A stretch of 64,000 bases of DNA. Origin: Nocardia sp. NBC_00508. GTDB lineage: Bacteria > Actinomycetota > Actinomycetes > Mycobacteriales > Mycobacteriaceae. The position numbers and the translations under genes were made by a program. Numbering within the stretch: the stretch's first letter is position 1; each line of letters opens with the position of its first letter. The stretch covers positions 3,596,001 through 3,660,000 of the forward strand of contig NZ_CP107852.1 of NCBI RefSeq assembly GCF_036346875.1. The letters are read 5' to 3'. Under the pieces are notes generated by a model. That model searched no databases, was not told where the DNA came from, and saw only the letters and a list, made by a program, of their open reading frames with translations. Shown one piece after another: positions 45,486 through 54,747 of this stretch.

Positions 45486-47440
45486 CAGAGCACGTCGAAA
45501 AACTCGAGTTCCAGGCAGAGACACATCAGCTGCTCGAGCTGATGATCCATTCGGTCTACTCCAACAAGGACACCTTCCTGCGGGAGCTGATCTCGAACTC
45601 CTCCGACGCGCTGGACAAGCTGCGGCTGGAGTCCTTCCGGAACAAAGATCTGCACGTCGACACGTCGGACCTGCACGTCGAGCTGGAGGTCGACAAGGAC
45701 AACCGGATCCTGACCGTCCGGGACAACGGCATCGGCATGTCGCGCGCCGAGGTGGTCGACCTGATCGGCACCCTCGCCAAGTCCGGTACCGCCGAGCTGC
45801 GCAAGCAGCTGAACGAGGCCAAGTCCGAGGCGGCGGCCGAGGAGTTGATCGGCCAGTTCGGCATCGGCTTCTACTCCACCTTCATGGTCGCCGACAAGGT
45901 CACGCTGACCACCCGCCATGCCGGCGAGACCACCGGCACCCGGTGGGAGTCGACCGCGGGCAGCTCCACCTACACGATCGAAGAACTGGACGAGATCCCG
46001 CAGGGCACGTCGGTCGCGCTCCACCTCAAGCCGGTCGACGAGGAGGACCACCTCTTCGACTACACCCAGGACTGGAAGCTGCGGGAGATCGTCAAGAAGT
46101 ACTCCGACTTCATCGCCTGGCCGATCCGCATGCAGGTCGAGCGGACGGTCACCGAGGGTGAGGGCGAGGACGCCGAGGAGAAGACGGTCCTCGAGGACCA
46201 GACGATCAACTCTATGAAGGCGCTGTGGACCCGCCCCAAGAGCGAGGTCAGCGACGAGGAGTACAAGGAGTTCTACAAGCACGTCAGCCATGGCTGGGAC
46301 GATCCGCTGGAGATCATTCCGCTCAAGGCCGAGGGCACCTTCGAATACCAGGCGCTGCTGTTCATCCCGTCGCACGCGCCGTTCGACCTGTTCGCCCGCG
46401 AGCACAAGCGCGGTGTGCAGCTCTACGTCAAGCGGGTGTTCATCATGGACAACTGCGAAGAGCTGATGCCGGAATACCTGCGCTTCGTCAAGGGCGTAGT
46501 GGACGCGCAGGACCTCTCGCTCAACGTCTCCCGGGAGATCCTGCAGCAGGATCGGCAGATCCAGATGATCCGCAAGCGCCTGGTGAAGAAGGTGCTGTCC
46601 ACGGTGAAGGATCTGCAGGGCGCCGAGGACCAGACCGAGTACCAGACCTTCTGGACGGAATTCGGCCGCGTCCTCAAGGAGGGCCTGCTCTCGGACTTCG
46701 ACAACCGCGAGACCATCCTGCAGGTCTCCTCGTTCGCCTCGACGAACTCCGAGTCCGAGCTGACCACGCTCGCCCAGTACGTGGAGCGGATGCCCGAAGG
46801 CCAGGACACGATCTACTACATGACCGGCGAGACCCGCCAGCAGGTCGAGAGCTCCCCGCATTTGGAGGCGTTCCTGGCCAAGGGCCGCGAGGTGCTGATC
46901 CTGACCGATCCGGTCGACGAGATGTGGGTCGGCTCGGTGCCCGACTTCGACGGCAAGCCGTTGCAGTCCATCGCCAAGGGCGAGGTCGACCTGGAGAGCG
47001 AAGAGGAGAAGAAGGCCTCCGAGGCGCTGCGCGAGCAGCAGGACAAGGACTTCGCCGACGTGCTGGCCTGGCTGGGCAAGACGCTGGAGGAGAGCGTCAA
47101 GGAAGTCCGCCTGACCAACCGGCTCACCACTTCCCCGGCCTGCCTGGTCGGTGACGTGTTCGACTTCACGCCGATGCTGGAGCGGATGTACCGCGCGTCG
47201 GGTCAGGCGTTGCCGGAGAGCAAGCGGATTCTGGAGCTCAATCCGACCCACCCCCTGGTCACCGGGCTGCGCGAGGCGTACGCGGCGACGCGGGAGGAGG
47301 CCGACGCGGGCACCGCGACCGAGCTGTCCGAAACCGCCGAGCTGCTCTTCGGTACGGCGGTGCTGGCCGAGGGCGGCGAGCTGAAGGATCCGGCGCACTT
47401 CGCCCACATCCTCTCCGACCGGCTCACCCGCACGCTGTGA
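45482..47440 (+). CDS. htpG: molecular chaperone HtpG (Hsp90)
   Basis: A 652-residue protein with GTG start overlapping the previous stop. The GHKL ATP-binding domain is intact: E-L-I-S-N-S-S-D-A-L-D-K, D-N-G-I-G-M, G-T-L-A-K-S-G-T and I-G-Q-F-G-I-G-F-Y-S. The middle domain has R-V-F-I-M-D-N-C and N-V-S-R-E-I-L-Q, and the dimerisation domain closes the protein. It folds or maintains client proteins under stress using ATP. Its coupling to a RecB-like nuclease gene is an uncommon arrangement. Confidence 0.96.
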   Translation: MTEHVEKLEFQAETHQLLELMIHSVYSNKDTFLRELISNSSDALDKLRLESFRNKDLHVDTSDLHVELEVDKDNRILTVRDNGIGMSRAEVVDLIGTLAKSGTAELRKQLNEAKSEAAAEELIGQFGIGFYSTFMVADKVTLTTRHAGETTGTRWESTAGSSTYTIEELDEIPQGTSVALHLKPVDEEDHLFDYTQDWKLREIVKKYSDFIAWPIRMQVERTVTEGEGEDAEEKTVLEDQTINSMKALWTRPKSEVSDEEYKEFYKHVSHGWDDPLEIIPLKAEGTFEYQALLFIPSHAPFDLFAREHKRGVQLYVKRVFIMDNCEELMPEYLRFVKGVVDAQDLSLNVSREILQQDRQIQMIRKRLVKKVLSTVKDLQGAEDQTEYQTFWTEFGRVLKEGLLSDFDNRETILQVSSFASTNSESELTTLAQYVERMPEGQDTIYYMTGETRQQVESSPHLEAFLAKGREVLILTDPVDEMWVGSVPDFDGKPLQSIAKGEVDLESEEEKKASEALREQQDKDFADVLAWLGKTLEESVKEVRLTNRLTTSPACLVGDVFDFTPMLERMYRASGQALPESKRILELNPTHPLVTGLREAYAATREEADAGTATELSETAELLFGTAVLAEGGELKDPAHFAHILSDRLTRTL

Positions 47441-47445
47441 ACCGT

Positions 47446-47481
47446 CCGCGACCGGAGGGCCGTAATGTCCTCCGGTCGCGG
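47446..47481 (+). terminator. htpG terminator
   Basis: A perfect 13-bp stem (CCGCGACCGGAGG at 47446-47458, complement at 47469-47481) with a 10-base loop begins 5 bases after the htpG stop. It has no U-run. Confidence 0.8.
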
Positions 47482-47611
47482 CTGTTCCGCTGGACGCTGT
47501 TTCGGCCATTTCGCGGTTACTGAGACTGCCGAGATGGCATATTCGCAGGACTGGGGAGTTCCTCCCGGTGTGGCGCGGTTAGATGGGGATGGCTGAAAGG
47601 ATCGTCCGAAC

Positions 47612-48430
47612 ATGTCCGCAAACCCGCTCGCCGTCGCCGAGCCGTGGGATCTCGTCGCCGACGGATATGCCGAGTTCGCGCCCGCCATCATGCGGCCGTT
47701 CTCGGCCCGGGCGCTCGAATTCGCCGCCCTGTCGCCTGCGTCGCAGGTCGTGGACGTCGCGGCGGGGCCGGGCACACTCAGCCTGCTGGCAGCCGAACAC
47801 GTGGCGCTGGTCGAGGCGATCGATTTCTCCGAGCCGATGATCGCGCGGTTGGCGCAGGACGCCGCGGCCAGCGGGCTGACCAATATCCGGGCGCGGGTCG
47901 GCGACGGGCAGGACCTGCCGTTCGAGTCCGATCGGTTCGACGCCGGGTTCTCGATGTTCGGGCTGATGTTCTTCCCCGAGCGCGCCAGAGGGTTCGCCGA
48001 GTTGTTCCGGGTGTTGCGGCCGGGCGGCACGGCGGTGGTGTCGAGCTGGGCGCCGGTCGCGGACTCGCCGCTGATGCGGATGATGTTCGGCGCCCTGGCC
48101 GCGGCCGACCCGGACATCCAGGAGCCGCAGCCGAATTTCCTGAGCTTGGAGAACCCGGAGGTCTTCGAATCGGAGATGCGTGGTGCGGGCTTCGAAGCCG
48201 TGTCGATCCAGCGGCATTCGATCGCGCTCCCCTTCGACAGTCCGGCGCAGATGTGGGAGACCATGGTGCGCAGCAGCGCGCCGCTGGAACTCATGCGCCA
48301 CAGCGTCAGCGCGGAGGTCTGGGCCGAACGCGCCGCGGTCATGCAGGCGTTTCTCGCGGAGAAGTACCGGCCGAACTATCCGCTGTCCACCACCGCGTAC
48401 CTCGGCATCGGGCACAAGCCACAGCGATGA
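47612..48430 (+). CDS. class I SAM-dependent methyltransferase
   Basis: A 272-residue protein. Motif I is V-V-D-V-A-A-G-P-G-T near residue 45, the acidic end of strand 2 is E-A-I-D-F-S near 68, and motif IV is F-D-A-G-F-S-M-F near 112, followed by L-R-P-G-G near 138. This is the UbiE/Methyltransf_11 pattern. The acceptor is unknown. It is monocistronic, converging with the SDR gene; an 8-bp GCGCGCGG/CCGCGCGC hairpin lies between the two stops. Confidence 0.85.
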   Translation: MSANPLAVAEPWDLVADGYAEFAPAIMRPFSARALEFAALSPASQVVDVAAGPGTLSLLAAEHVALVEAIDFSEPMIARLAQDAAASGLTNIRARVGDGQDLPFESDRFDAGFSMFGLMFFPERARGFAELFRVLRPGGTAVVSSWAPVADSPLMRMMFGALAAADPDIQEPQPNFLSLENPEVFESEMRGAGFEAVSIQRHSIALPFDSPAQMWETMVRSSAPLELMRHSVSAEVWAERAAVMQAFLAEKYRPNYPLSTTAYLGIGHKPQR

Positions 48431-48491
48431 CGACGGCCGCGCGCGGCTCGTCCGAAGAGGAACCGCGCGCTGCCGGACTATCGAAGCGGCA

Positions 48492-49259
48492 TTACCGCGG
48501 GGCCATGCGCAGTGCGCCGTCCATGCGGATGGTCTCGCCGTTCAGGTAGTCGTGCTCGACGATGTACTGCGACAGCTGCGCGTACTCGTCCGGACGGCCG
48601 AGGCGGGATGGGAAGGGCACGCCCGCCTCCAGGCCCTTGCGGTACTCCTCGGTGACGCCGGCCAGCATCGGGGTGTCGATAATGCCGGGGGCGATCGTGT
48701 TCACCCGGATGCCGAATTGGGCCAGGTCGCGCGCGGCCGGAACGGTCATGCCGTGTACGCCGCCCTTGGACGCCGAGTAGGCGATCTGGCCGATCTGGCC
48801 CTCGAACGCGGCGACGGAAGCGGTGTTGATGACGACGCCGCGCTGGCCGTATTCGTCCACGGCCTCGGTCTTGGCGATCGCGTCGGCGGCAAGCCGCATG
48901 ACGTTGAAGGTACCGAGCAGGTTCACCGTGATGACCGTGCGGAACAGCTCCAAATCGTGCGGGCCGTTCTTGGACAGGATGCGTCCGGCCCAGCCGACAC
49001 CGGCGCAGTTGACCACGATGCGCAGCGGCGCGCCCGACTCGACGACCTGCTCGACGGCAGCGGCGACCTCGTCGTTACTGGTTACATCGGCCGCGATGAG
49101 GGTGACCCCGGCAGGTACGTTGTCGCCGGCGCGCTCGATCGACTGCGGCACATCAAGTCCGAAGACGGTGGCGCCGAGTTCGGCGAAACGCTTGGCGGTG
49201 GCGGCGCCGAGGCCCGATGCGCCCCCGGTGACAATGGCGGCGGAACCCGAAATCTCCAC
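48492..49259 (-). CDS. SDR oxidoreductase, 3-hydroxyacyl-CoA dehydrogenase type II-like
   Basis: 255 residues from the GTG at 49259, preceded by GAGAGGA. The cofactor motif is T-G-G-A-S-G-L-G (11-18), followed by G-L-D-V-P-Q (Asp for NAD), N-C-A-G and the catalytic Y-S-A-S-K. The motifs S-V-A-A-F-E-G-Q-I-G-Q and P-G-I-I-D-T-P-M-L match the HSD17B10/type II 3-hydroxyacyl-CoA dehydrogenase group. Likely role: fatty-acid or branched-chain acyl-CoA oxidation. It is divergent from a TetR gene. Confidence 0.87.
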   Translation of the reverse strand: MEISGSAAIVTGGASGLGAATAKRFAELGATVFGLDVPQSIERAGDNVPAGVTLIAADVTSNDEVAAAVEQVVESGAPLRIVVNCAGVGWAGRILSKNGPHDLELFRTVITVNLLGTFNVMRLAADAIAKTEAVDEYGQRGVVINTASVAAFEGQIGQIAYSASKGGVHGMTVPAARDLAQFGIRVNTIAPGIIDTPMLAGVTEEYRKGLEAGVPFPSRLGRPDEYAQLSQYIVEHDYLNGETIRMDGALRMAPR

Positions 49260-49616
49260 GATGGTCCTCTCGTTCGTGACAGCCAGTTGGCCCTTCGTCA
49301 ATTGCACCCTAATAGGCGCAGCCGGACGCAGCCCGCCCGCGGCCCGCGCCGGGCCGAGCGGAGGCTGAGGCAGTCGCAGAACCGGTGCTCAGCGAGCGGG
49401 CCGCACGGCTCCCTCGGTGCTCGACCCGGTGGGCTCTTTGCGAACGAGGATGTTCCCCGGTGGTAGCGTCACCACCGACGAACTGTTCGCCAGCACGGCG
49501 TATGGCGGGGCGCGCACGCTCTCCCGACCAGGTGGGCACCCTGTCCTGCGGGTCACCCGAAACGACCACGCAAAATGGAGCAGCTAAGTCAGCTCAACCG
49601 AATACCGGAGTCACGT
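49260..49616. other. intergenic region between SDR and TetR genes
   Basis: This gap should hold the divergent promoters. A 45-codon frame at 49450-49587 (+; starts M-F-P-G-G-S-V-T-T-D-E, RBS-like GAACGAGG) has a coding look but no recognisable relative; I do not call it a gene. I see no strong palindrome. Confidence 0.4.
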
Positions 49617-50285
49617 ATGACCGAATCGGCCATCAGCGCACGCCTTCCGCGCGGTAGGCACGGCCTGCCGCGGGAGCAGGTGATCGCCTCGCAACGTGAG
49701 CGGATTTTGATCGCGACAGCGGAGGCCATGGCCGAAGGCGGTTATATCGGAACGTCGGTCGCGGCGATCCTGAAGCGGGCCGGGGTATCCCGGGAAACCT
49801 TCTACGAGCAATTTCGCTCCAAGGAGGACTGTTTCGAGGCGGCCTACGAGCGCGCCGTGCGGCTGCTGCTCGACCGGATCGCCGACGCCACTGGGGCAGA
49901 AGAGGTTTCGGTCGTGAGAGGAGACACGGACCCCATGGCGCGGATGGACCGGATCTTCCGCGCCTACCTCCAGCACTTGGTGGACGACCCGGCCAGCGCG
50001 CGACTGTTCCTGGTCGAGGTCTTCGCGGTGGGATCCGCAGCAATCGCGCGCCGTGCCCAGCTGCAGGAGCTGTTCGTCGGTCTGATCGTCGACGTGCTCG
50101 ACGCGCGGACCGAACAGCAGCGTTTCGCCTGCCAGACCCTGGCCGCCGCGGTGGGGTCGATGGTCACCGCTCGAATCGCGGCCGGTGACTCGGACGGTCT
50201 GCTCGCCCTGCGGGAACCACTGCTGGATCTGGTGCGTCGAGGTGGCGGCTTGTACGGGTGTGCGGTGGTGGACCATGCGCCCTGA
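49617..50285 (+). CDS. TetR-family regulator
   Basis: 222 residues from ATG 49617 (an in-frame ATG at 49575 is less well placed). The DNA-binding domain is at residues 20-70: Q-R-E-R-I-L-I-A-T-A-E-A-M-A, then V-A-A-I-L-K-R-A-G-V-S-R-E-T-F-Y-E-Q-F. The remaining helices form an unassigned ligand domain. It is divergent from the SDR gene and is a plausible regulator of it. Confidence 0.88.
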   Translation: MTESAISARLPRGRHGLPREQVIASQRERILIATAEAMAEGGYIGTSVAAILKRAGVSRETFYEQFRSKEDCFEAAYERAVRLLLDRIADATGAEEVSVVRGDTDPMARMDRIFRAYLQHLVDDPASARLFLVEVFAVGSAAIARRAQLQELFVGLIVDVLDARTEQQRFACQTLAAAVGSMVTARIAAGDSDGLLALREPLLDLVRRGGGLYGCAVVDHAP

Positions 50286-50319
50286 CAGAGTCCGTCCGGA
50301 CCCCGTCAGGGCGCAATGA

Positions 50320-50835
50320 TCAGGCGAGCACTCCGGCGGGGGCCGGATGATCCGCGCGGGCGGCCGACAGCGACAGTGCGCGCAATGCGCACAGCCAGCC
50401 GATGCCGCCGAGCGCCATGCGCGGGTAGTTCAGCGCAGTCCAGAGCTCGACGAACGACTCCACGCGATCGGGTGTCCATTCGGCGCCTCCGGACTGGAAC
50501 AGCAGCATCTGGGTCGCGAAGTAGCCGTAGGTTGTCACGGAGTAGCAGGTCATGATCGCGGCGCCCGCGATCCACCAGCGCCGGAAGGGGCCGGGTGTGC
50601 GCCACGCGACGAACAGATTGATCAGCGACAGGAGTGTGACCACAGGTGATACGAACGGCCAGAAGGCTCGCCCGGCCCGTTTGAAGCCGGATTCCTCCAT
50701 AGCGGTGAGTACCTGGTCGGGCGGGGCGCTCTCCCACAGCGGGATGATGCCGAGCTTCTCATACCATCCCGCACCGAACTGGATGCCGACGAAGATCACA
50801 AGCAGCCACAGCGGAATCGCGCGCTTCGATGTCAT
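50320..50835 (-). CDS. four-helix membrane protein controlled by MarR
   Basis: 171 residues from ATG 50835, with TAGGAG upstream. Four hydrophobic segments are visible (near residues 8-25, 65-83, 92-110 and 140-158). Between the first two lies a W-Y-E-K-L-G-I-I-P-L-W loop. It resembles small uncharacterised membrane proteins, perhaps DUF1772-like, but I cannot assign a family. It is divergent from a MarR gene with two operators in the gap, so it is the likely target of that regulator. Confidence 0.75.
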   Translation of the reverse strand: MTSKRAIPLWLLVIFVGIQFGAGWYEKLGIIPLWESAPPDQVLTAMEESGFKRAGRAFWPFVSPVVTLLSLINLFVAWRTPGPFRRWWIAGAAIMTCYSVTTYGYFATQMLLFQSGGAEWTPDRVESFVELWTALNYPRMALGGIGWLCALRALSLSAARADHPAPAGVLA

Positions 50836-50863
50836 GTTCCGAACTCCTAACGTCCTCAACTAT

Positions 50864-50894
50864 TCTCTGTTTCAGAGACTCTCTATTACAGAGA
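50864..50894. promoter_or_regulatory. two MarR operators
   Basis: TCTCTGTTTCAGAGA (50864-50878) is a perfect 6-3-6 palindrome. TCTCTATTACAGAGA (50880-50894) matches it at 13 of 15 positions. Their centres are 16 bases apart. They fill the short gap between the divergent membrane protein and MarR genes and overlap the probable promoters. Confidence 0.8.
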
Positions 50895-50916
50895 GAATAG
50901 AAAGGAGCCCGGTGCG

Positions 50917-51393
50917 GTGACATCAGGGAAAACCCGGAGCGCGGCCCTGACTTCGTTGCAGAACGAGCTTCGGGTCCAAGCAACCCGCACCGTCATGTTC
51001 CACTCGGCTGTGGCGGCGCGCCTCGGGATCACGCTGACCGATCTCAGCTGTCTCAATGTCCTGGGCATCGATGGCCCGCAGACCCCTGGCAGCTTGGCTG
51101 CTCGGCTCGGGATCACCCGCGGCGGCGCGGTGACCGCGTTGATCGACCGGCTGGAACGCGCAGGCTATGTCCGACGAGAGCGTGATCCGCATGACCGGCG
51201 TCGCGTGCTCGTCGCGCTCGACGAGGCAAGTGCCGCGGTAGCGGCGCTGTTCTCCGGTCTCGGCGCCGCGATCGGAGCGCATCTCGACGGATACGACACC
51301 GCCGAGATCGAACTGCTGGCGCGCTTCGTCGCCCAGCTCAACGAGCGGGTCGGCGAGGCGGCCGGCCAGCTGCGATCGGCGCAGACTCCGTGA
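50917..51393 (+). CDS. MarR-family regulator
   Basis: A 158-residue protein (GTG 50917, AAAGGAG upstream). The winged helix is at about residues 40-105, with L-A-A-R-L-G-I-T-R-G-G-A-V-T-A-L-I-D-R-L-E as the recognition region and R-E-R-D-P-H-D-R-R-R-V-L-V as the wing. It probably represses itself and the divergent membrane protein and responds to a small aromatic or oxidant signal. Its last 56 bases overlap the 3' end of the opposing manganese exporter gene. Confidence 0.9.
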   Translation: MTSGKTRSAALTSLQNELRVQATRTVMFHSAVAARLGITLTDLSCLNVLGIDGPQTPGSLAARLGITRGGAVTALIDRLERAGYVRRERDPHDRRRVLVALDEASAAVAALFSGLGAAIGAHLDGYDTAEIELLARFVAQLNERVGEAAGQLRSAQTP

Positions 51394-52090
51394 CGGTCGA
51401 CGCCCGAGCGGAGGCGGACCGCCGGGCTTCGACAGCTCGCCGAGTCAGCAGCACTCCGAAAGCAGCTGCAGGGGCGGAGAGGGCAACGGCGGCGACGAGC
51501 GGTCCTCCCATGGTGGGTACGAGGGTGCCGAGCAGAGTCGCCGCGCCGAAGTAGAGGAACAGCAAGCCCGAGCCGATGCCGATCGCGTGCTCCGGCAGAT
51601 GCTTGCCGACCAGGATGCCGACCGCGATGGCGAGTGCGTCGGCCGCGACCATTCCGACGGTCGAGCCGAGCCAGACGCCGGCCCAGTCGAAGTCGGCGGC
51701 CAGCGCCGCGGTCGCGAACATGGTCCGATCGCCCAATTCGGCCAGCAGGAACGCGGACAGCACCACGAAGAACGGCGCGCTCACGGCCTTGGGCGTCTTG
51801 GGCTCCGGGTCCGGGTCCGCGGGGCTGAAGTGCTCGCGCAACGTCCACAGACCGACAGCCAGGAAGATGATCGCGGCGACCAGCGAGATGGCCCGGGTGG
51901 GCAGTGCCGCACCGAGGAAATAGCCGACGCCGACCGAGATCAGGTGCACCGCTGCCGTGGCCGTCGCGATGCCGCCGAGCACCACCCACCAGCGATAGCG
52001 CAGCGCGAACGCCAATGCCATCAGCTGGGATTTGTCACCGAGCTCGGCGAGAAAGACGATGCCGATGCTCAGCAATACGGTGGCGATCAT
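51338..52090 (-). CDS. TMEM165/GDT1-family (UPF0016) manganese exporter
   Basis: 250 residues from ATG 52090. The two family signatures are E-L-G-D-K-S-Q (about 16-22) and E-L-G-D-R-T-M (about 115-121), each within a hydrophobic helix of an inverted-repeat, six- or seven-helix protein. The family exports Mn2+ (and Ca2+ in eukaryotes). A yybP-ykoY riboswitch upstream supports manganese control. Its 3' end overlaps the converging marR gene by 56 bases. Confidence 0.9.
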   Translation of the reverse strand: MIATVLLSIGIVFLAELGDKSQLMALAFALRYRWWVVLGGIATATAAVHLISVGVGYFLGAALPTRAISLVAAIIFLAVGLWTLREHFSPADPDPEPKTPKAVSAPFFVVLSAFLLAELGDRTMFATAALAADFDWAGVWLGSTVGMVAADALAIAVGILVGKHLPEHAIGIGSGLLFLYFGAATLLGTLVPTMGGPLVAAVALSAPAAAFGVLLTRRAVEARRSASARASTVTESAPIAAGRPPRRPAR

Positions 52091-52159
52091 GTGTAGCTGC
52101 TCCAAAGTCTCCGGCCTGCCGGTCGGAGTTACGGGTCGCCTCCGGCCGACAACGAGCTG

Positions 52160-52285
52160 GTTGTCCGGGCCGAAGGTCTCGCCCACCGGATCGATGCCGG
52201 TTCACGCAGCCGGACCAGGGCGCACTTGGGGCGGCGGGTCAGTATGTCGACTGCGCAATTGGGGGCTACTCCCCTTCGCTGCTCC
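52160..52285 (-). ncRNA. yybP-ykoY manganese riboswitch
   Basis: Read on the minus strand, the element begins with AGGGGAGTAGC (52275-52265) and ends with GAGACCTTCGGCC (52180-52168). These are the two conserved ends of the yybP-ykoY (Mn2+) riboswitch. The stretch between them contains stems consistent with the two coaxial helices. It lies about 70 bases before the ATG of a TMEM165-type manganese exporter, the expected target. Expression should rise when Mn2+ is high. Confidence 0.8.
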
Positions 52286-52384
52286 CGACTCTACCGCGCC
52301 GGATTCGTCATGCCAAATTGCTGTAGTCGAAATCGCAATGCGCACAATAAGTTTGGCGATCCACGCGAGGAATTTCGGTTACCC

Positions 52385-52912
52385 TCACGCGGCCAGCAGC
52401 ATAGCCAGAACCGCGGTGTCGGGATCGCTGATCGGGTCGAGGCCGACCCGGCTGACCAGCGACGTGACCGTGCCGTCGGACTCCGCCTCGGCCCAGGCGG
52501 CGCGGTGCTCCAGCCCCAGATGCGGCACGCCGGGCAGCAGGACGCAGCCGGAGGCCGCGCCCGTGCATTCGGGCAGCGAAGGGAGGGTTTCGGACGGGGG
52601 ATGCAGCATCAGCAGGGCGGGCGGCACATGTGTGGCAAACCGGCCCGGTTGTACGGCTTCGTCGCCGAGCACGGGACCTTCGGCCAGCACCAGGCCGACC
52701 GTTCCGGGGGCGGGGTCGTCGGGCAGTTCCTCGCGCACACCGAACACCGTCGAGGTCGTCAGTAGCCCGGGAAGCGTGGCCACACGTACCGCGAGCACGA
52801 GCACTTGGGCCCATTCCTTGGTGGTGTCCGGCCAGCGGCCGGAGATGACGAAGCCCCGCAGCGACCCACGCGAGTGGAACGGCGTGATGCCGATGGGTTC
52901 GTTCGTGCGCAT
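52385..52912 (-). CDS. conserved hypothetical protein near sodA
   Basis: 175 residues from ATG 52912, with GGGAGG 6 bases upstream. The N-terminal motif I-G-I-T-P-F-H-S-R-G-S-L-R-G-F-V-I-S is followed by an alternating alpha/beta region with no Cys pair or metal motif that I recognise. It has two cysteines (in E-C-T and G-C-V). It has no signal peptide or membrane segment. It is downstream of sodA on the same strand, with a terminator-like hairpin between them. Confidence 0.6.
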   Translation of the reverse strand: MRTNEPIGITPFHSRGSLRGFVISGRWPDTTKEWAQVLVLAVRVATLPGLLTTSTVFGVREELPDDPAPGTVGLVLAEGPVLGDEAVQPGRFATHVPPALLMLHPPSETLPSLPECTGAASGCVLLPGVPHLGLEHRAAWAEAESDGTVTSLVSRVGLDPISDPDTAVLAMLLAA

Positions 52913-53061
52913 TTCTGCCTCCCGTGATGAAACCGGGGCGGCCTTGCCCGTCCTTTTCGGTGGATTCCCGAATATGAACCACGAGTCACCTGGCACACAA
53001 GTACCAAAGAGTGCCAATCGGGCGGTGTTCGGCAAAGCGCCCGCTTCGGCTACGAAACAGA

Positions 53062-53108
53062 AGGGTCCGCGAACCCGAGCCGCGTGGCGCGACGGATTCG
53101 CGGACCCT
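53062..53108 (-). terminator. sodA terminator
   Basis: A perfect 12-bp stem (AGGGTCCGCGAA at 53062-53073, complement at 53097-53108) with a 23-base loop lies 21 bases beyond the sodA stop on the minus strand. It separates sodA from the downstream hypothetical gene. Confidence 0.65.
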
Positions 53109-53128
53109 ACCGGTGTGCCGGGGCAGGC

Positions 53129-53752
53129 TCAGCCGAAGATGAGGCCCTTGGCCTGAGAGGTCGCCTTGGCGAACCGCTCCTGCACGTCGGCCCAGTTGAC
53201 GACGTTCCAGAACGCGGTGACGTAGTCCGCCTTGACGTTCTTGTACTGCAGGTAGAAGGCGTGCTCCCACATGTCGACCTGCAGCAGCGGGATGATGCCG
53301 AGCGGGACGTTGGCCTGCTGGTCGTAGAGCTGGAAGGTCAGCAGCTTCTGCCCGAGGGTGTCGAAGCCGAGCACCGCCCAGCCCGAGCCCTGCAGACCGT
53401 TGGCCGCCGCGGTGAACTGCGCGCGGAACTTGTCGAACGAGCCGAACTGGTCGTCGATCGCCGCGGCCAGCTCGCCGACCGGCTTGTCACCGCCGTTGGG
53501 GGAGAGGTTCTTCCACCAGATGGTGTGGTTGACGTGCCCACCGAGGTGGAACGCGAGGTTCTTCTCGTAGAGGAAAATGGCGCTGTGGTCGCCGCTTTCG
53601 CGGGCCGCTTCCAGCTTCTCCAATGCGGTGTTCGCACCGGCGACGTAGGCGGCGTGGTGCTTGGAATGATGAAGCTCGTTGATCTGCCCGGAGATGTGGG
53701 GCTCCAGGGCGCTGTAGTCGTAATCCAGATCTGGCAGCGTGTACTCAGCCAC
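53129..53752 (-). CDS. sodA: Fe/Mn superoxide dismutase
   Basis: 207 residues from the GTG at 53752, the same length as M. tuberculosis SodA. Metal ligands are seen in [19 protein letters not shown] and [11 protein letters not shown] (Asp and His). It converts superoxide to hydrogen peroxide and oxygen. Mycobacterial homologues are found outside the cell although, as here, no signal peptide is present. The metal (iron or manganese) cannot be decided from these motifs alone. Confidence 0.96.
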   Translation of the reverse strand: MAEYTLPDLDYDYSALEPHISGQINELHHSKHHAAYVAGANTALEKLEAARESGDHSAIFLYEKNLAFHLGGHVNHTIWWKNLSPNGGDKPVGELAAAIDDQFGSFDKFRAQFTAAANGLQGSGWAVLGFDTLGQKLLTFQLYDQQANVPLGIIPLLQVDMWEHAFYLQYKNVKADYVTAFWNVVNWADVQERFAKATSQAKGLIFG

Positions 53753-53990
53753 GATGTCCCTTCCTATGTCGGGCTGGTTGTGCCCGTTGTTCCGAGCACA
53801 GCCAACCATCATTCGTACACCCGGTCGATTCCAACTTGGGCTGATGCCCGCGCATTCCGGTGTCGCCGCGCAAACTGCACACCGAACCCATCGATGCAGG
53901 CGCGGCAACTGCCGGCCGCCATCGGGCGGGTCGCGCACCGTCACATCACGAACATCGGCCCCACTGGAAACGCACGCGTAGCATCGAACC

Positions 53991-54671
<681 letters not shown>

Positions 54672-54691
54672 GCGAGTCCGGCTGAAAGGAG

Positions 54692-54723
54692 GAACCGCAC
54701 ATCCGTTACCGGATGTGCGGTTC
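54692..54723. terminator. bidirectional terminator
   Basis: A 14-bp perfect stem (GAACCGCACATCCG at 54692-54705, complement at 54710-54723) with loop TTAC lies between msrA and the converging hypothetical gene ending at 54748. Confidence 0.85.
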
Positions 54724-54747
54724 GACGTTCAATCTGGCATAGGCGGG

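Noticed and set aside
45281-47509. 742-codon frame antisense to htpG
   Set aside because: It is antisense to an unmistakable Hsp90 gene and has no recognisable features.
49450-49587. 45-codon frame with an RBS-like sequence between SDR and TetR genes
   Set aside because: It has coding-like codons, but it is too short to judge without homologues and overlaps the expected promoter region.
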